DNA of 64,000 nt from JBFWVR01 sp050246635 (GCA_050246635.1 JBFWVR010000009.1:146611-210610), one strand, 5' to 3'; counted from the stretch's first letter, positions 48,304-56,807 are shown. The notes: generated from the letters alone by a model not told the origin. Numbers and translations are program-made.

Positions 48304-48804
48304 ATGGCAACCGACAAGGCGCACCCCCGTGTAGCACCTTCGTCCAACACCACCGTGGCGCACCCTCGTGCAGCACCCTCGTGCGGCACCTCCGTGCCGC
48401 ACCTCCGTGCAGCACCATCGTCATCGATCATCTCCCGCCGTGTGGCCCTGGCCGGTATGGCCTCGGGCCTCCTCGGCGCCGTGGCCTGCCGGCAGGGCCC
48501 TCCGCCCCCGGTCGCGAACGTGCCGCTTGCCGATCTGGCCGGCGGCCGGCGCGTGATCGTGCAGGTCGGGCCCGCCCCGGTCGAAGTGCGTCAGGTGGGC
48601 GACGCGGTCCAGGCCCGCTACCTCGTGTGCACCCACATGGCCTGCCGGGTGTCGCTGGACGAACAGACCGGCGGCTACCGGTGCGCCTGCCACGACGGCC
48701 ACTACGACGCCGAGGGCCGGCCGTCGGCCGGGCCCCCGAGCCTGCCGCTTGCCGACGCCCCGTTCGAGATCGAGGACGGCGCGGTCGTCTTCCGGCGCGC
48801 CTGA
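48304..48804 (+). CDS. Rieske [2Fe-2S] protein in hydrogenase operon
   Basis: A 166-residue protein with a full Rieske site: Cys109 and His111 (CTHMAC), Cys127 and His130 (CACH), and the disulphide pair Cys114/Cys129. A signal-like segment, SRRVALAGMASGLLGAVAC (44-62), looks like a twin-arginine or lipoprotein leader, with Cys62 a possible lipid site. The first 43 residues are encoded by a 13-bp tandem repeat (48321-48424) and are unlikely to be original. So the true start is uncertain: ATG 48304 is used, and a GTG at the V of RRVALAG is an alternative. Placement between hybD and hypF suggests an added electron carrier for this hydrogenase. Confidence 0.85.
   Translation: MATDKAHPRVAPSSNTTVAHPRAAPSCGTSVPHLRAAPSSSIISRRVALAGMASGLLGAVACRQGPPPPVANVPLADLAGGRRVIVQVGPAPVEVRQVGDAVQARYLVCTHMACRVSLDEQTGGYRCACHDGHYDAEGRPSAGPPSLPLADAPFEIEDGAVVFRRA
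48321..48424. repeat. 13-bp tandem repeat, eight copies, inside the Rieske frame
   Basis: Eight contiguous units of about GCACC(C/T)TCGTGCA, starting at 48321, 48334, 48347, 48360, 48373, 48386, 48399 and 48412. Thirteen is not a multiple of three, so the encoded peptide cycles through all three frames. Each unit is a small inverted repeat (GCAC...GTGC). Confidence 0.92.
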
Positions 48805-48900
48805 ACGCCGGGTTTCCGGCACCCAACTCCCGCGTCACCGGGCCCCCGCCAGTCGTCGCCGCGGGCCGCCCGGAAACAGGCCTGAATTCAGCTGTGCCCC

Positions 48901-48916
48901 TGGCACCCCGTTTGCC
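48901..48916 (+). promoter_or_regulatory. Sigma-54 (-24/-12) promoter for the hyp operon
   Basis: TGGCAC-N5-TTGCC, a perfect -24 box and a -12 box that differs only at the last, variable position. Transcription would start near 48927, 26 bp before hypF. Same promoter class as the one before hybO. Confidence 0.75.
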
Positions 48917-48952
48917 CTACGATTCCCCATAGCCGTACACGAGGCGAGGCGG

Positions 48953-51247
48953 ATGGTGCAGGGCAGACGCATCGAAATTCACGGTACGGTCCAGGGTGTG
49001 GGGTTCCGGCCCTGGGTGTACCGGCTCGCGCAGGCCGAGGGCGTGCGTGGCCACGTGCGCAACGGCGCCGCGGGGGTCACCATCGAGGCCTTCGGGACGT
49101 CGCGGTCGCTCGAGCGGTTCGTCATGCGCCTGCGCGAGGCGCCGCCGCCGGCCGCCCGCATCGTCTCGCTCCAGCAGACCGAGATTCCCCTGCAGCCCGC
49201 CGACGGCTTCGCGATCGTGCAGAGCGACGCGAACGCGGAACGCGAGCTGTCGATCCCACCCGACCTGGCGACCTGCCCGGCGTGCGAGGCCGAGATCCAC
49301 GATCCCGCGGACCGCCGCTACCGGTATCCCTTCACCAACTGCACGAACTGCGGCCCGCGGTTCACGATTGCGCTGGACGTGCCGTACGACCGCGCCGTCA
49401 CCACAATGGCGCGGTTCGTGATGTGCCCCGCATGTCATCGTGAGTACCATGCGGTCGCCGACCGGCGCTTCCACGCGCAGCCGAATGCGTGCCCGGTCTG
49501 CGGACCGCGGCTCACCGCGGCCCGTCCGGACGGCTCGCCACTGGACGAAGCCGACCCCATCCGGGCCGCGGCCCTCGTGCTGCAGCAGGGGGGGATCGTC
49601 GCCCTGAAGGGCCTTGGCGGTTTCCATCTCGCCTGCGACGCGACGAACGCCCACGCGGTTGAGCAGCTTCGCCGGCGGAAGCACCGGGACGAGAAGCCCT
49701 TCGCCGTCATGGTGCGGCGCCTGGAGGAGGCCGAGGCCCTGGCCGTCGTTGGCCCGGAGGCGCGGCTCCTCCTGGCCGGTCCCGAGCGCCCCATCGTGCT
49801 GCTCGAGCGGCGTGAGCCCTCGCCACTCGCCGCGGCGGTGGCGCCGGGCAACCCGCTCGTGGGGGTGATGCTGGCGTACACGCCCCTGCACCAGCTCCTG
49901 CTGGACGACGCCGGCCATCCGCTGGTGATGACCTCGGGCAACGTGAGCGACGAGCCCATTGCGTTCACCAACGAGGATGCGGTCTCCCGGCTCGGCACCA
50001 TGGCCGACCTCTTCCTCCTGCACGACCGCGACATCGTGACGCGCTGCGACGATTCGGTGGCGCGGGTGATCGCCGGGCGGCCCTCCGTGCTCCGGCGGTC
50101 GCGCGGTTACGTGCCGCGGGCGGTGCGGCTGCATCGCCGCGTGGAGGCACCGGTGCTGGCCTGCGGCGCGTTGCTGAAGAACACCTTCTGTCTCGCCTCA
50201 CGCGACGATGCGTGGCCGGGCCCGCACGTGGGCGATCTCGACTCGCTTACGACATATCGCGCCTACCAGGACGCGATCACGCGGCTTGAGCGTTTCCTCG
50301 GCATCGTGCCGGAGGTCATTGCCTACGACCTGCACCCCGGATATCCCTCCACGCGCTATGCGCTCGAACGGCCCGAGCCGGTGAAGGTCGGCGTGCAGCA
50401 CCATCACGCCCACGTCGTGAGCCTCATGGCGGAGCACGGGTTGGACGGCCCTGTCATTGGCGTGGCCTACGACGGCACCGGCTACGGCCTGGACGGCGCG
50501 GCCTGGGGCGGCGAGATCCTCGTGGCCGAGTACGCCTCGTTCACGCGGGTGGCGACGTTCCGCCCTGTGGGCCTGGCGGGCGTGGACCAGGCGATCCGGC
50601 AGCCGTGGCGCATCGCCCTGTCGCTGCTGCAGGACGCATTCGGCGAGGATGCGCCGCTCGACCGCCTGCCGCTCTTCGAGGCCGTGCCGGCCAGGGACCT
50701 GCGTGTGGTCTCGCGGCTGCTCGCCTCGGGGTTCCAGGTGGCCCCGGCCCACGGCGTCGGGCGCTATTTCGACGGCGTCGGGGCGCTGATCCTCGGGCGC
50801 GGACGGGCGACCTACGAGGGGCAGGTCGCGCTCGAGCTCAACGCCGTTGCCGATGCCGCCGAGGGCGCGGCGTATCCCTACGACCTCGCCGAGCGCGAGG
50901 GCCTCATCGAGATCGATCTGCGCCGGGGCGTGCGGGCGCTCGTCACAGACCTCCTCGCCGGTCTGAGCCCCGCACGCCTGTCGGCGCGTGTTCACCGCAC
51001 CATCGGCGCCGCAACGGCGGACGTCGTGGGGGAGGTGACGCGCCGGCACGGCCACATGCCGGTCGCCCTCACGGGCGGCTGCTTCCAGAACACCCTCCTC
51101 GTCGATGACGTGCTGGCGCGCGTGCCGCGGGGATGGACATACATCCACGAGCAGGTGCCGCCCGGTGACGGTGGCCTCGCGCTCGGCCAGGCCGTGGCCG
51201 CCGACGCGATGCTGGCGGCCGGCACGGTCATGACACGTCAGGCGTAG
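48953..51247 (+). CDS. hypF: Carbamoyltransferase HypF
   Basis: A 764-residue enzyme that makes the CN ligands of the NiFe centre from carbamoyl phosphate. An acylphosphatase domain (1-90) has GTVQGVGFRPWVYRLA. Two zinc-finger segments follow with four CxxC pairs (CPACEAE, CTNCGPR, CPACHRE, CPVCGPR). A YrdC-like domain (about 205-380, including KGLGGFHLACDA) and a Kae1-like domain (VGVQHHHAHVVSLMAEH, later ALTGGCFQN) complete it. All four domains are intact. ATG at 48953 is chosen, with a GAGG ribosome site; a long upstream frame is not conserved. hypC follows 17 bp later. Confidence 0.96.
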   Translation: MVQGRRIEIHGTVQGVGFRPWVYRLAQAEGVRGHVRNGAAGVTIEAFGTSRSLERFVMRLREAPPPAARIVSLQQTEIPLQPADGFAIVQSDANAERELSIPPDLATCPACEAEIHDPADRRYRYPFTNCTNCGPRFTIALDVPYDRAVTTMARFVMCPACHREYHAVADRRFHAQPNACPVCGPRLTAARPDGSPLDEADPIRAAALVLQQGGIVALKGLGGFHLACDATNAHAVEQLRRRKHRDEKPFAVMVRRLEEAEALAVVGPEARLLLAGPERPIVLLERREPSPLAAAVAPGNPLVGVMLAYTPLHQLLLDDAGHPLVMTSGNVSDEPIAFTNEDAVSRLGTMADLFLLHDRDIVTRCDDSVARVIAGRPSVLRRSRGYVPRAVRLHRRVEAPVLACGALLKNTFCLASRDDAWPGPHVGDLDSLTTYRAYQDAITRLERFLGIVPEVIAYDLHPGYPSTRYALERPEPVKVGVQHHHAHVVSLMAEHGLDGPVIGVAYDGTGYGLDGAAWGGEILVAEYASFTRVATFRPVGLAGVDQAIRQPWRIALSLLQDAFGEDAPLDRLPLFEAVPARDLRVVSRLLASGFQVAPAHGVGRYFDGVGALILGRGRATYEGQVALELNAVADAAEGAAYPYDLAEREGLIEIDLRRGVRALVTDLLAGLSPARLSARVHRTIGAATADVVGEVTRRHGHMPVALTGGCFQNTLLVDDVLARVPRGWTYIHEQVPPGDGGLALGQAVAADAMLAAGTVMTRQA

Positions 51248-51264
51248 CGAAGGGAGTCCCCACC

Positions 51265-51570
51265 ATGTGCCTTGGAGTACCCGGCCGCATCGTGTCCATC
51301 GACGGGATGAGCGCCGTCGTCGACTTCTGGGGCGTCCGCCGGCAGGTCGCACTCGACCTGGTCGACGAGCCCGTGCAGGAAGGCGACTACATCCTGAACC
51401 ATGTCGGCTATGCCATCCGGCGGATCCCGCCGGAGGACATCGCCGGCACGCTCGCGCTCTACGAGGAGCTGCTGTCCGAGCACCCGCCTGCCGAGGGCGA
51501 GGACCTGATGGCGGCGGACGTGCGCGGCGAGATCGCGGCGCTGCCCGGGGGCGACGATGAATCCCGCTGA
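51265..51570 (+). CDS. hypC: Hydrogenase assembly chaperone HypC
   Basis: A 101-residue chaperone with the essential N-terminal Cys2 (MCLGVPGRIVSIDG) and the family segment VDEPVQEGDYILNHVGYAI (key GDYILNHVG). It carries the Fe(CN)2CO unit with HypD and hands it to HybC. GGGAG precedes the ATG. The last 14 bp overlap hypD, which starts inside it. Confidence 0.95.
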   Translation: MCLGVPGRIVSIDGMSAVVDFWGVRRQVALDLVDEPVQEGDYILNHVGYAIRRIPPEDIAGTLALYEELLSEHPPAEGEDLMAADVRGEIAALPGGDDESR

Positions 51571-52714
51571 CCTGCCGCGCGGCGTGGAGCAGCTGAAGTT
51601 TCGCGACCCCGCGCGCGCGAAGGAACTGGTGACGGCCCTCGAGCGCTCGGTCGAGGCCATCGGCCGCAAGGTCAACGTGATGCACGTGTGTGGCAGCCAC
51701 GAGCAGGCGATGGCCAAGTTCGGGTTGCGCGCGGTGTTCCCGAAGAACCTCAACATGATCATGGGCCCCGGCTGCCCGGTGTGCATCACCGACCAGCCGG
51801 AGGTCGACGAGGCGGTCGCGCTGGCGCTCCAGGGCGTTGTGGTTGCCACCTACGGCGACATGCTGCGGGTGCCCGGGACCTCCAAGTCGCTCGCGGACGC
51901 GCAGGCCGCCGGCGGGCGCGTCGAGGTGGTCTACAGCATCAACCAGGCGCTCGACCTCGCGCGGGGCACCACCGACCCCGTCGTCTTCTTCGCCACCGGC
52001 TTCGAGACGACGGCGGTGACGACGGCGACGGTGTTGTGCCGGAGCGACCTGCCGGCGAACTTCACCGTGCTCTCGGCGCACAAGTTCGTGCCGCCCGCCA
52101 TGAACGTGGTGGCGGAGATGGAAGAGTCCACGGTCGAGGGGTTCCTCGCGGCGGGGCACGCCGCGACGATTACCGGCTGGGGGATCTTCGAGGAGTTCGT
52201 CGAGAAGTACCACATGCCGGTCGTCGTGGCGGGATTCGAGCCGCTCGACATCCTGGCCGGCATGGTCGCGCTCGTCGACCTGGTCCGCGACGGCACGCCG
52301 CGTGTCGTCAACGCCTATCCGCGTTGCGTGACGAAGGAGGGGAACCTCCGCGCGCAGGAGCAGCTCTGGCGGGTCTTCAAGATGCAGGAAGGGCACTGGC
52401 GGGGTATCGCCGACATCCCGGCCGGCAACCTGGAACTGCGGGAGGAGTACGCGCACCTCGACGCGCGCCGGGTGTTCCGGGTGGATCCGTCCATCGCGGC
52501 CGGCGACGGCCCGAGCGAGCTCGCGAAGTCGTGTGTGTGCGGCACCATCATGGCGGGCCTCGCGACCCCGCACGATTGCCCGCTGTTCGGACGTGAGTGC
52601 GTCCCGGAGAACCCGGTGGGCGCCTGCATGGTGAGCAGCGAGGGGACCTGCAAGATCTGGTGGCAGTACGGCGGCCGTCCCGACGTGGCCGCGATGATCG
52701 GAGGTGGCCGGTGA
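51557..52714 (+). CDS. hypD: Hydrogenase maturation protein HypD
   Basis: A 385-residue Fe-S scaffold on which the Fe(CN)2CO group is built with HypC and HypE. Family landmarks are VMHVCGSHEQAM, GPGCPVCIT (the redox CxxC), ATGFETTA, and the C-terminal cysteine set (CVCGTIMAG, CPLFGREC, GACMVSSEG) that binds the [4Fe-4S] cluster. ATG at 51557 overlaps hypC by 14 bp. Its stop overlaps hypE as GTGA. Confidence 0.96.
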   Translation: MNPADLPRGVEQLKFRDPARAKELVTALERSVEAIGRKVNVMHVCGSHEQAMAKFGLRAVFPKNLNMIMGPGCPVCITDQPEVDEAVALALQGVVVATYGDMLRVPGTSKSLADAQAAGGRVEVVYSINQALDLARGTTDPVVFFATGFETTAVTTATVLCRSDLPANFTVLSAHKFVPPAMNVVAEMEESTVEGFLAAGHAATITGWGIFEEFVEKYHMPVVVAGFEPLDILAGMVALVDLVRDGTPRVVNAYPRCVTKEGNLRAQEQLWRVFKMQEGHWRGIADIPAGNLELREEYAHLDARRVFRVDPSIAAGDGPSELAKSCVCGTIMAGLATPHDCPLFGRECVPENPVGACMVSSEGTCKIWWQYGGRPDVAAMIGGGR

Positions 52715-53754
52715 CCCTTCGCACGCTTCCGGCCGACGACAAGGTCGCCATGAAACACGGCGCGGGAGGGCGGGCCATGCGCGCGCTCATCGAGCAGGTG
52801 TTCCTGCGGGGCCTCGATCCCGACACCCGCCCCGGCATCGTCGGGCTTGCCGCGCTGGACGACGGCGCGGCCTTTCCCGTGGGCGATCAGTGGCTGGTCG
52901 TCACGACCGACTCGCACGTCATCCAGCCGAGGTTCTTCCCCGGTGGCGACATCGGCCGGCTCTCCGTGTCAGGCACGGTGAACGACCTGGCCATGATGGG
53001 CGTGACGGAGCCGCTGGGCCTGACGTGCGCGGTGATCATCGAGGAGGGGTTCCCGCGCGAGGAGCTCGAGCGCATCCAGGCCTCGATGCGGGACACCTGC
53101 CGCGAGGCAAGCGTCGCGATCGTGACCGGCGACACCAAGGTGATGGGGCGCGGGGAAGTGGACGGCCTCGTCCTGAACACCACGGGCATCGGGCTGACCC
53201 GACGCCTGGTGCGCGACAACGGCCTCGCGGCCGGCGACGTGCTCATCGTGACGGGCACGATCGGCGACCACGGCATGGCGGTGATGGTGGACCGGCACGA
53301 TCTCGCGCTCGAGGGCGACCTGCGGTCGGACGTCGCGCCGATCAACGGGCTGGTGGCGGCGGCACTCGCGGCGGGCGGCGACGGGATTGTCGCGATGAAG
53401 GACCCGACGCGTGGCGGCGTGGCAAGCGCGCTGCACGAGATGGCGGGGAAGGGGCACGTCGGCATCCTGCTGGATGAGACGGCCCTGCCGGTGCGTGAGG
53501 AGGTCCGGGCCGCGTCGGAGCTGCTCGGCATCGAGCCGCTGCACGTCGCGAACGAGGGCAAGGCGGTCATCGGCGTGCGGGCGGACCGCGCAGAGGCGGT
53601 CCTGGCCGCGCTGCATGGACACCCATTGGGACGGGACGCCGCGATCATCGGGCGCGCGATCACCGAGTCTCCGGGCCTGCTCATTCTCGACACGGGCTTC
53701 GGCCACCGGCTGCTGGCGGAGCCCGAAGGCGAGCCGCTGCCCCGGATCTGCTGA
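52711..53754 (+). CDS. hypE: Hydrogenase maturation protein HypE
   Basis: A 347-residue ATP-dependent dehydratase that turns the thiocarbamate on its C-terminal cysteine into thiocyanate. It ends LPRIC, the required tail with terminal Cys347. The AIRS-like fold shows KHGAGGRAM, DDGAAFPVG, GTVNDLAMMG and DPTRGGVAS. The GTG start at 52711 overlaps hypD's stop and has GGAGGTGG just upstream. The frame runs open further back, but only inside hypD. Confidence 0.96.
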   Translation: MTLRTLPADDKVAMKHGAGGRAMRALIEQVFLRGLDPDTRPGIVGLAALDDGAAFPVGDQWLVVTTDSHVIQPRFFPGGDIGRLSVSGTVNDLAMMGVTEPLGLTCAVIIEEGFPREELERIQASMRDTCREASVAIVTGDTKVMGRGEVDGLVLNTTGIGLTRRLVRDNGLAAGDVLIVTGTIGDHGMAVMVDRHDLALEGDLRSDVAPINGLVAAALAAGGDGIVAMKDPTRGGVASALHEMAGKGHVGILLDETALPVREEVRAASELLGIEPLHVANEGKAVIGVRADRAEAVLAALHGHPLGRDAAIIGRAITESPGLLILDTGFGHRLLAEPEGEPLPRIC

Positions 53755-53766
53755 GACGGAGGGACC

Positions 53767-54108
53767 GTGCACGAGTACTCAATCGTGTCGGCGCTCTACG
53801 ACCGCATCGCGGACGAGGCGGGGCGCAGGCAGGCGACGGCCGTCCGCGCGGTGCGGGTGCGAATCGGCGAGCTGTCGGGCGTCGAGGTGGAGCTGCTCCG
53901 CACGGCGTACGACACGTTCCGGCCGGGTACGCTCTGCGCGGAGGCGCCGCTGGAGGTCGACACCGTGCCGGCGTTGTGGTCGTGCCCGTCGTGCGGCGGG
54001 ACGCCGGCGCGTGGCGCCGCGCTCATCTGTCCCGCCTGTGGCGAGCCCGTGCGGCTGGTCCAGGGCGATGAAATCGTGCTCGAGCGTCTCGAGCTGGAGG
54101 TGCCGTGA
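53767..54108 (+). CDS. hypA: Hydrogenase nickel-insertion protein HypA
   Basis: A 113-residue metallochaperone. His2 of the MHEYSIV start binds nickel, and Cys73, Cys76, Cys88 and Cys91 form the structural zinc site (CPSC, CPAC). It delivers nickel to HybC with HypB. The start is GTG at 53767, 12 bp after hypE. The stop overlaps the hypB ATG by one base (TGATG). Confidence 0.95.
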   Translation: MHEYSIVSALYDRIADEAGRRQATAVRAVRVRIGELSGVEVELLRTAYDTFRPGTLCAEAPLEVDTVPALWSCPSCGGTPARGAALICPACGEPVRLVQGDEIVLERLELEVP

Positions 54109-54863
54109 TGTGTGACGTCTGTGGCTGTGGAGACAAGTCGGTCCCGGTCGAGGTGCACGACCGCATCCTGTCGGGGAACGATCGGCAGGCGGGACACAAC
54201 CGCGAGCACTTCGTCGACGCCGGTGTGCTGGCGATCAACGTGATGGGCTCACCTGGGGCGGGCAAGACGGCCCTGCTGGAGGCCACCGCGCGTCACTTCG
54301 GCAAGGGGCGCCTGGGCGCCCTGGCGGGCGACCTCGCCACCGAGAACGACGCGAACCGGCTGACGGCGGCGGGCATCCCCGCGCTCTCCATCACGACCGG
54401 CTCGGCCTGTCATCTCGATGCCGACATGGTGCACCACGCCCTGCACCATTTCCCGTGGGCCGACCTGGACTTCCTGTTCGTCGAGAACGTCGGCAACCTC
54501 GTGTGCCCCGCGGTGTACGACCTGGGGCAGGCCGCTAACGTGGTGCTGCTCGCGGCGCACGAGGGGGAGGACAAGCCGCTGAAGTACCCCGTGATGTTCA
54601 ACAAGGCGGACCTGGTCGTGATCACGAAGTTCGACCTGGTGCCGTCCCTGGACATCGACCTCGACCTGATCGAACGGAACATCGCCACCGTGATGCCCGC
54701 GCCGCAGGTCTTCCGCGTGTCGGCGAAGACCGGGGTGGGCATCGGCCTGTGGGTCGAGTGGCTGGAGGCGCGGCGGCCGCAGAAGGCGGCCGCCGGCAAC
54801 CACGGGGGCCACCATCACCACCACGACGACGGCTCGCACCACGCGCAGCATCATCACTCCTGA
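54108..54863 (+). CDS. hypB: Hydrogenase nickel-incorporation GTPase HypB
   Basis: A 251-residue GTPase. The N-terminal CxxCxC site (MCDVCGCG: Cys2, Cys5, Cys7) binds nickel tightly in enteric HypB. The P-loop is GSPGAGKT (47-54), followed by a DLATENDA switch, FVENVGNLVCP with the metal-site Cys, and NKADLV for guanine. The last 20 residues are a His-rich stretch (HGGHHHHHDDGSHH), an uncommon place, since His-rich nickel-storage runs in HypB are usually near the N-terminus. It is the last hyp gene, followed by two hairpins. Confidence 0.96.
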   Translation: MCDVCGCGDKSVPVEVHDRILSGNDRQAGHNREHFVDAGVLAINVMGSPGAGKTALLEATARHFGKGRLGALAGDLATENDANRLTAAGIPALSITTGSACHLDADMVHHALHHFPWADLDFLFVENVGNLVCPAVYDLGQAANVVLLAAHEGEDKPLKYPVMFNKADLVVITKFDLVPSLDIDLDLIERNIATVMPAPQVFRVSAKTGVGIGLWVEWLEARRPQKAAAGNHGGHHHHHDDGSHHAQHHHS

Positions 54864-54868
54864 CTCGC

Positions 54869-54896
54869 CGCGCCCGGGCCCCGGCGCCCGGGCGCG
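54869..54896 (+). terminator. Hairpin after hypB
   Basis: Perfect 10-bp arms CGCGCCCGGG (54869-54878) and CCCGGGCGCG (54887-54896), 8-nt loop, 5 bp after the hypB stop. Confidence 0.62.
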
Positions 54897-54908
54897 CCCT
54901 GTGCGGCT

Positions 54909-54932
54909 CGCCGGGGTTGCCAAGCCCCGGCG
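54909..54932 (+). terminator. Second hairpin after hypB
   Basis: Perfect 8-bp arms CGCCGGGG (54909-54916) and CCCCGGCG (54925-54932). No T-tract in either hairpin. Confidence 0.5.
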
Positions 54933-54941
54933 GGTTCACTA

Positions 54942-55002
54942 GGCTGACCGCGGCGCGCTTCGCGCCGTAACGAGCTTCGGCTCCAACTACCGGCGGTCAG
55001 CC
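54942..55002. promoter_or_regulatory. Inverted repeat abutting the ilvD start codon
   Basis: Arms GGCTGACCGC (54942-54951) and GCGGTCAGCC (54993-55002), with a 41-nt interior that contains a smaller GCGCG-TT-CGCGC hairpin. The right arm ends exactly at the ATG of ilvD, where the ribosome site should be. Confidence 0.5.
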
Positions 55003-56733
55003 ATGCCACGCACGCCTTCGAAGCCCTCGTCTGCCGCACCGCGGCCCCATTCCTCCCTTGTCGTCGACGGCCCATCCCGCGCGCCGGGAAGGGCGATGCT
55101 CCACGCCGTGGGCTTCACCCGCGACGACTTCGCCAGGCCCCAGGTAGGCGTCTGCTCGACGTGGAGCCAGGTGACACCCTGCAACGTCCACATCGACGAG
55201 CTGGCGCGTCACGCGGCGGTGGGGGTCGACGCCACCGGGGGCAAGGCGGTGATCTTCAACACCATCACCGTGTCGGATGGCATCTCGATGGGGACGGAGG
55301 GCATGAAGTACTCCCTCGTCTCGCGCGAGGTCATCGCGGACTCCATCGAGACCGTGATGGGGGGCGAGGGGCTGGACGCCCTGGTGGCCATTGGCGGCTG
55401 CGACAAGAACATGCCCGCATGTGTGATGGCCATGGCGAGGCTGAACCGGCCATCGGTCTTCGTGTACGGCGGCACGATCCTGCCCGGCCGCTGGCGCGAC
55501 CGCCCGGTCGACATCGTCTCGGTGTTCGAGGCCGTCGGCCAGCATGCCGCCGGCACGCTCAGCGCCGCCGACCTGGCAGACCTCGAGCAGCATGCCTGCC
55601 CTGGTCCGGGCTCGTGCGGGGGGATGTACACGGCGAACACCATGGCGTGCGCGATCGAAGCCCTGGGCCTGAGCCTGCCCAACAGCTCGGCGCAGGCCGC
55701 CGTCTCACCCGAGAAGCGCGACGACTGCCGCCGCGCCGGCGAGGCCGCGGTCCGGCTGCTGGAGCGTGGCATCACGCCGCGCGACATCCTCACGAAGAAG
55801 GCGTTCGAGAACGCGATCCGGACCGTGATTGCGCTTGGCGGCTCGACCAACGCGGTGCTGCACCTCGTGGCGATTGCCCACGCCGCCGGCGTGCGCCTGT
55901 CGATCGACGACTTCACCCGCCTCGGCCGCCGCACGCCGGTGCTGGCCGATCTCAAGCCGAGCGGCCGCTACGAGATGGCGGAGCTGGTGCGCATCGGAGG
56001 GCTGACGCCGCTCCTCAAAATGCTCCTGGACGAGGGACTGCTCCACGGCGACGCCCTGACGGTGACGGGCCGCACCATGGCCGAGAACCTGACGGAGGCC
56101 GGCCGCTATCCCGAGGGCCAGGACGTCGTGCACCCCATTGGCGATCCGATCAAGAAGGACAGCCATCTGGTCGTGCTCTACGGCAATCTCGCGCCGGCGG
56201 GCGGCGTCGCGAAGATCAGCGGCAAGGAAGGTGAACGATTCAGTGGGACGGCGGTGGTCTTCGACCGCGAGGAGGCCGCGCTCCAGGCCATTCTCGCCGG
56301 CCGGGTGCGCAAGGGGCACGTCGTCGTCATCCGTTACGAGGGGCCACGCGGCGGTCCGGGCATGCGTGAGATGCTCGGGCCGACGAGCGCCATCATGGGC
56401 CGCGGCCTCGGCAAGGACGTGGCGCTCATCACCGACGGCCGCTTCAGCGGGGGCACGCACGGCTTCGTCGTGGGGCACATCACGCCTGAGGCCTTCGAGG
56501 GAGGACCGCTGGCCCTGGTCAAGAACGGCGATGCCATCACGATCGACGCGCGCGCCCGTATGCTGACGCTCGAGGTGCCCGCACGGGAGCTGAAGGCGCG
56601 CCAGAAGGCGTGGCGCCAGCCGAAGCCCCGCTACACCCGCGGGGTGCTGGCGAAGTACGCACGCCTCGTGTCACCGGCCAGCGAAGGGGCGGTCACTGAC
56701 AAAGGGAATTCAGAATTCAGAAAACGGAATTAA
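55003..56733 (+). CDS. ilvD: Dihydroxy-acid dehydratase IlvD
   Basis: A 576-residue Fe-S enzyme of branched-chain amino acid synthesis, converting 2,3-dihydroxy acids to 2-keto acids. Cluster ligands are Cys60 (TPCNVH), Cys133 (GGCDKNMPAC) and Cys205 (GPGSCGGMYTANTM). Other marks are DGISMGTEGM and the C-terminal TDGRFSGGTHG. The natural end is probably near EGAVTD. The last ten residues, KGNSEFRKRN, are encoded by an A+T-rich intergenic repeat that also provides the TAA. No ribosome site is clear; the start lies against an inverted repeat. No other ilv gene is near. Confidence 0.95.
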   Translation: MPRTPSKPSSAAPRPHSSLVVDGPSRAPGRAMLHAVGFTRDDFARPQVGVCSTWSQVTPCNVHIDELARHAAVGVDATGGKAVIFNTITVSDGISMGTEGMKYSLVSREVIADSIETVMGGEGLDALVAIGGCDKNMPACVMAMARLNRPSVFVYGGTILPGRWRDRPVDIVSVFEAVGQHAAGTLSAADLADLEQHACPGPGSCGGMYTANTMACAIEALGLSLPNSSAQAAVSPEKRDDCRRAGEAAVRLLERGITPRDILTKKAFENAIRTVIALGGSTNAVLHLVAIAHAAGVRLSIDDFTRLGRRTPVLADLKPSGRYEMAELVRIGGLTPLLKMLLDEGLLHGDALTVTGRTMAENLTEAGRYPEGQDVVHPIGDPIKKDSHLVVLYGNLAPAGGVAKISGKEGERFSGTAVVFDREEAALQAILAGRVRKGHVVVIRYEGPRGGPGMREMLGPTSAIMGRGLGKDVALITDGRFSGGTHGFVVGHITPEAFEGGPLALVKNGDAITIDARARMLTLEVPARELKARQKAWRQPKPRYTRGVLAKYARLVSPASEGAVTDKGNSEFRKRN

Positions 56734-56744
56734 GAAAGGAATTG
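56704..56744. repeat. A+T-rich repeat containing the ilvD stop codon
   Basis: GGAATTCAGAATTC followed by AAAACGGAATTAAG and AAAGGAATTG. It is a diverged copy of the element at 28664 and 47703. The ilvD stop (56731-56733) is inside it. Confidence 0.8.
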
Positions 56745-56745
56745 C

Positions 56746-56807
56746 GGAAGGCGGAGGGCGGAAGGCGGAAGGCGGAAAGGCCGTGTGGTCCCGGCCCTTC
56801 CGCCTTC
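56746..56807. terminator. Purine repeat with bidirectional hairpin between convergent genes
   Basis: GGAAGGC-type units (56746-56779) lead into a 16-bp stem with one mismatch (56768-56783 and 56792-56807), between ilvD and the leftward iorB-type gene, whose stop is at 56818. It probably ends transcription from both sides. Confidence 0.6.
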
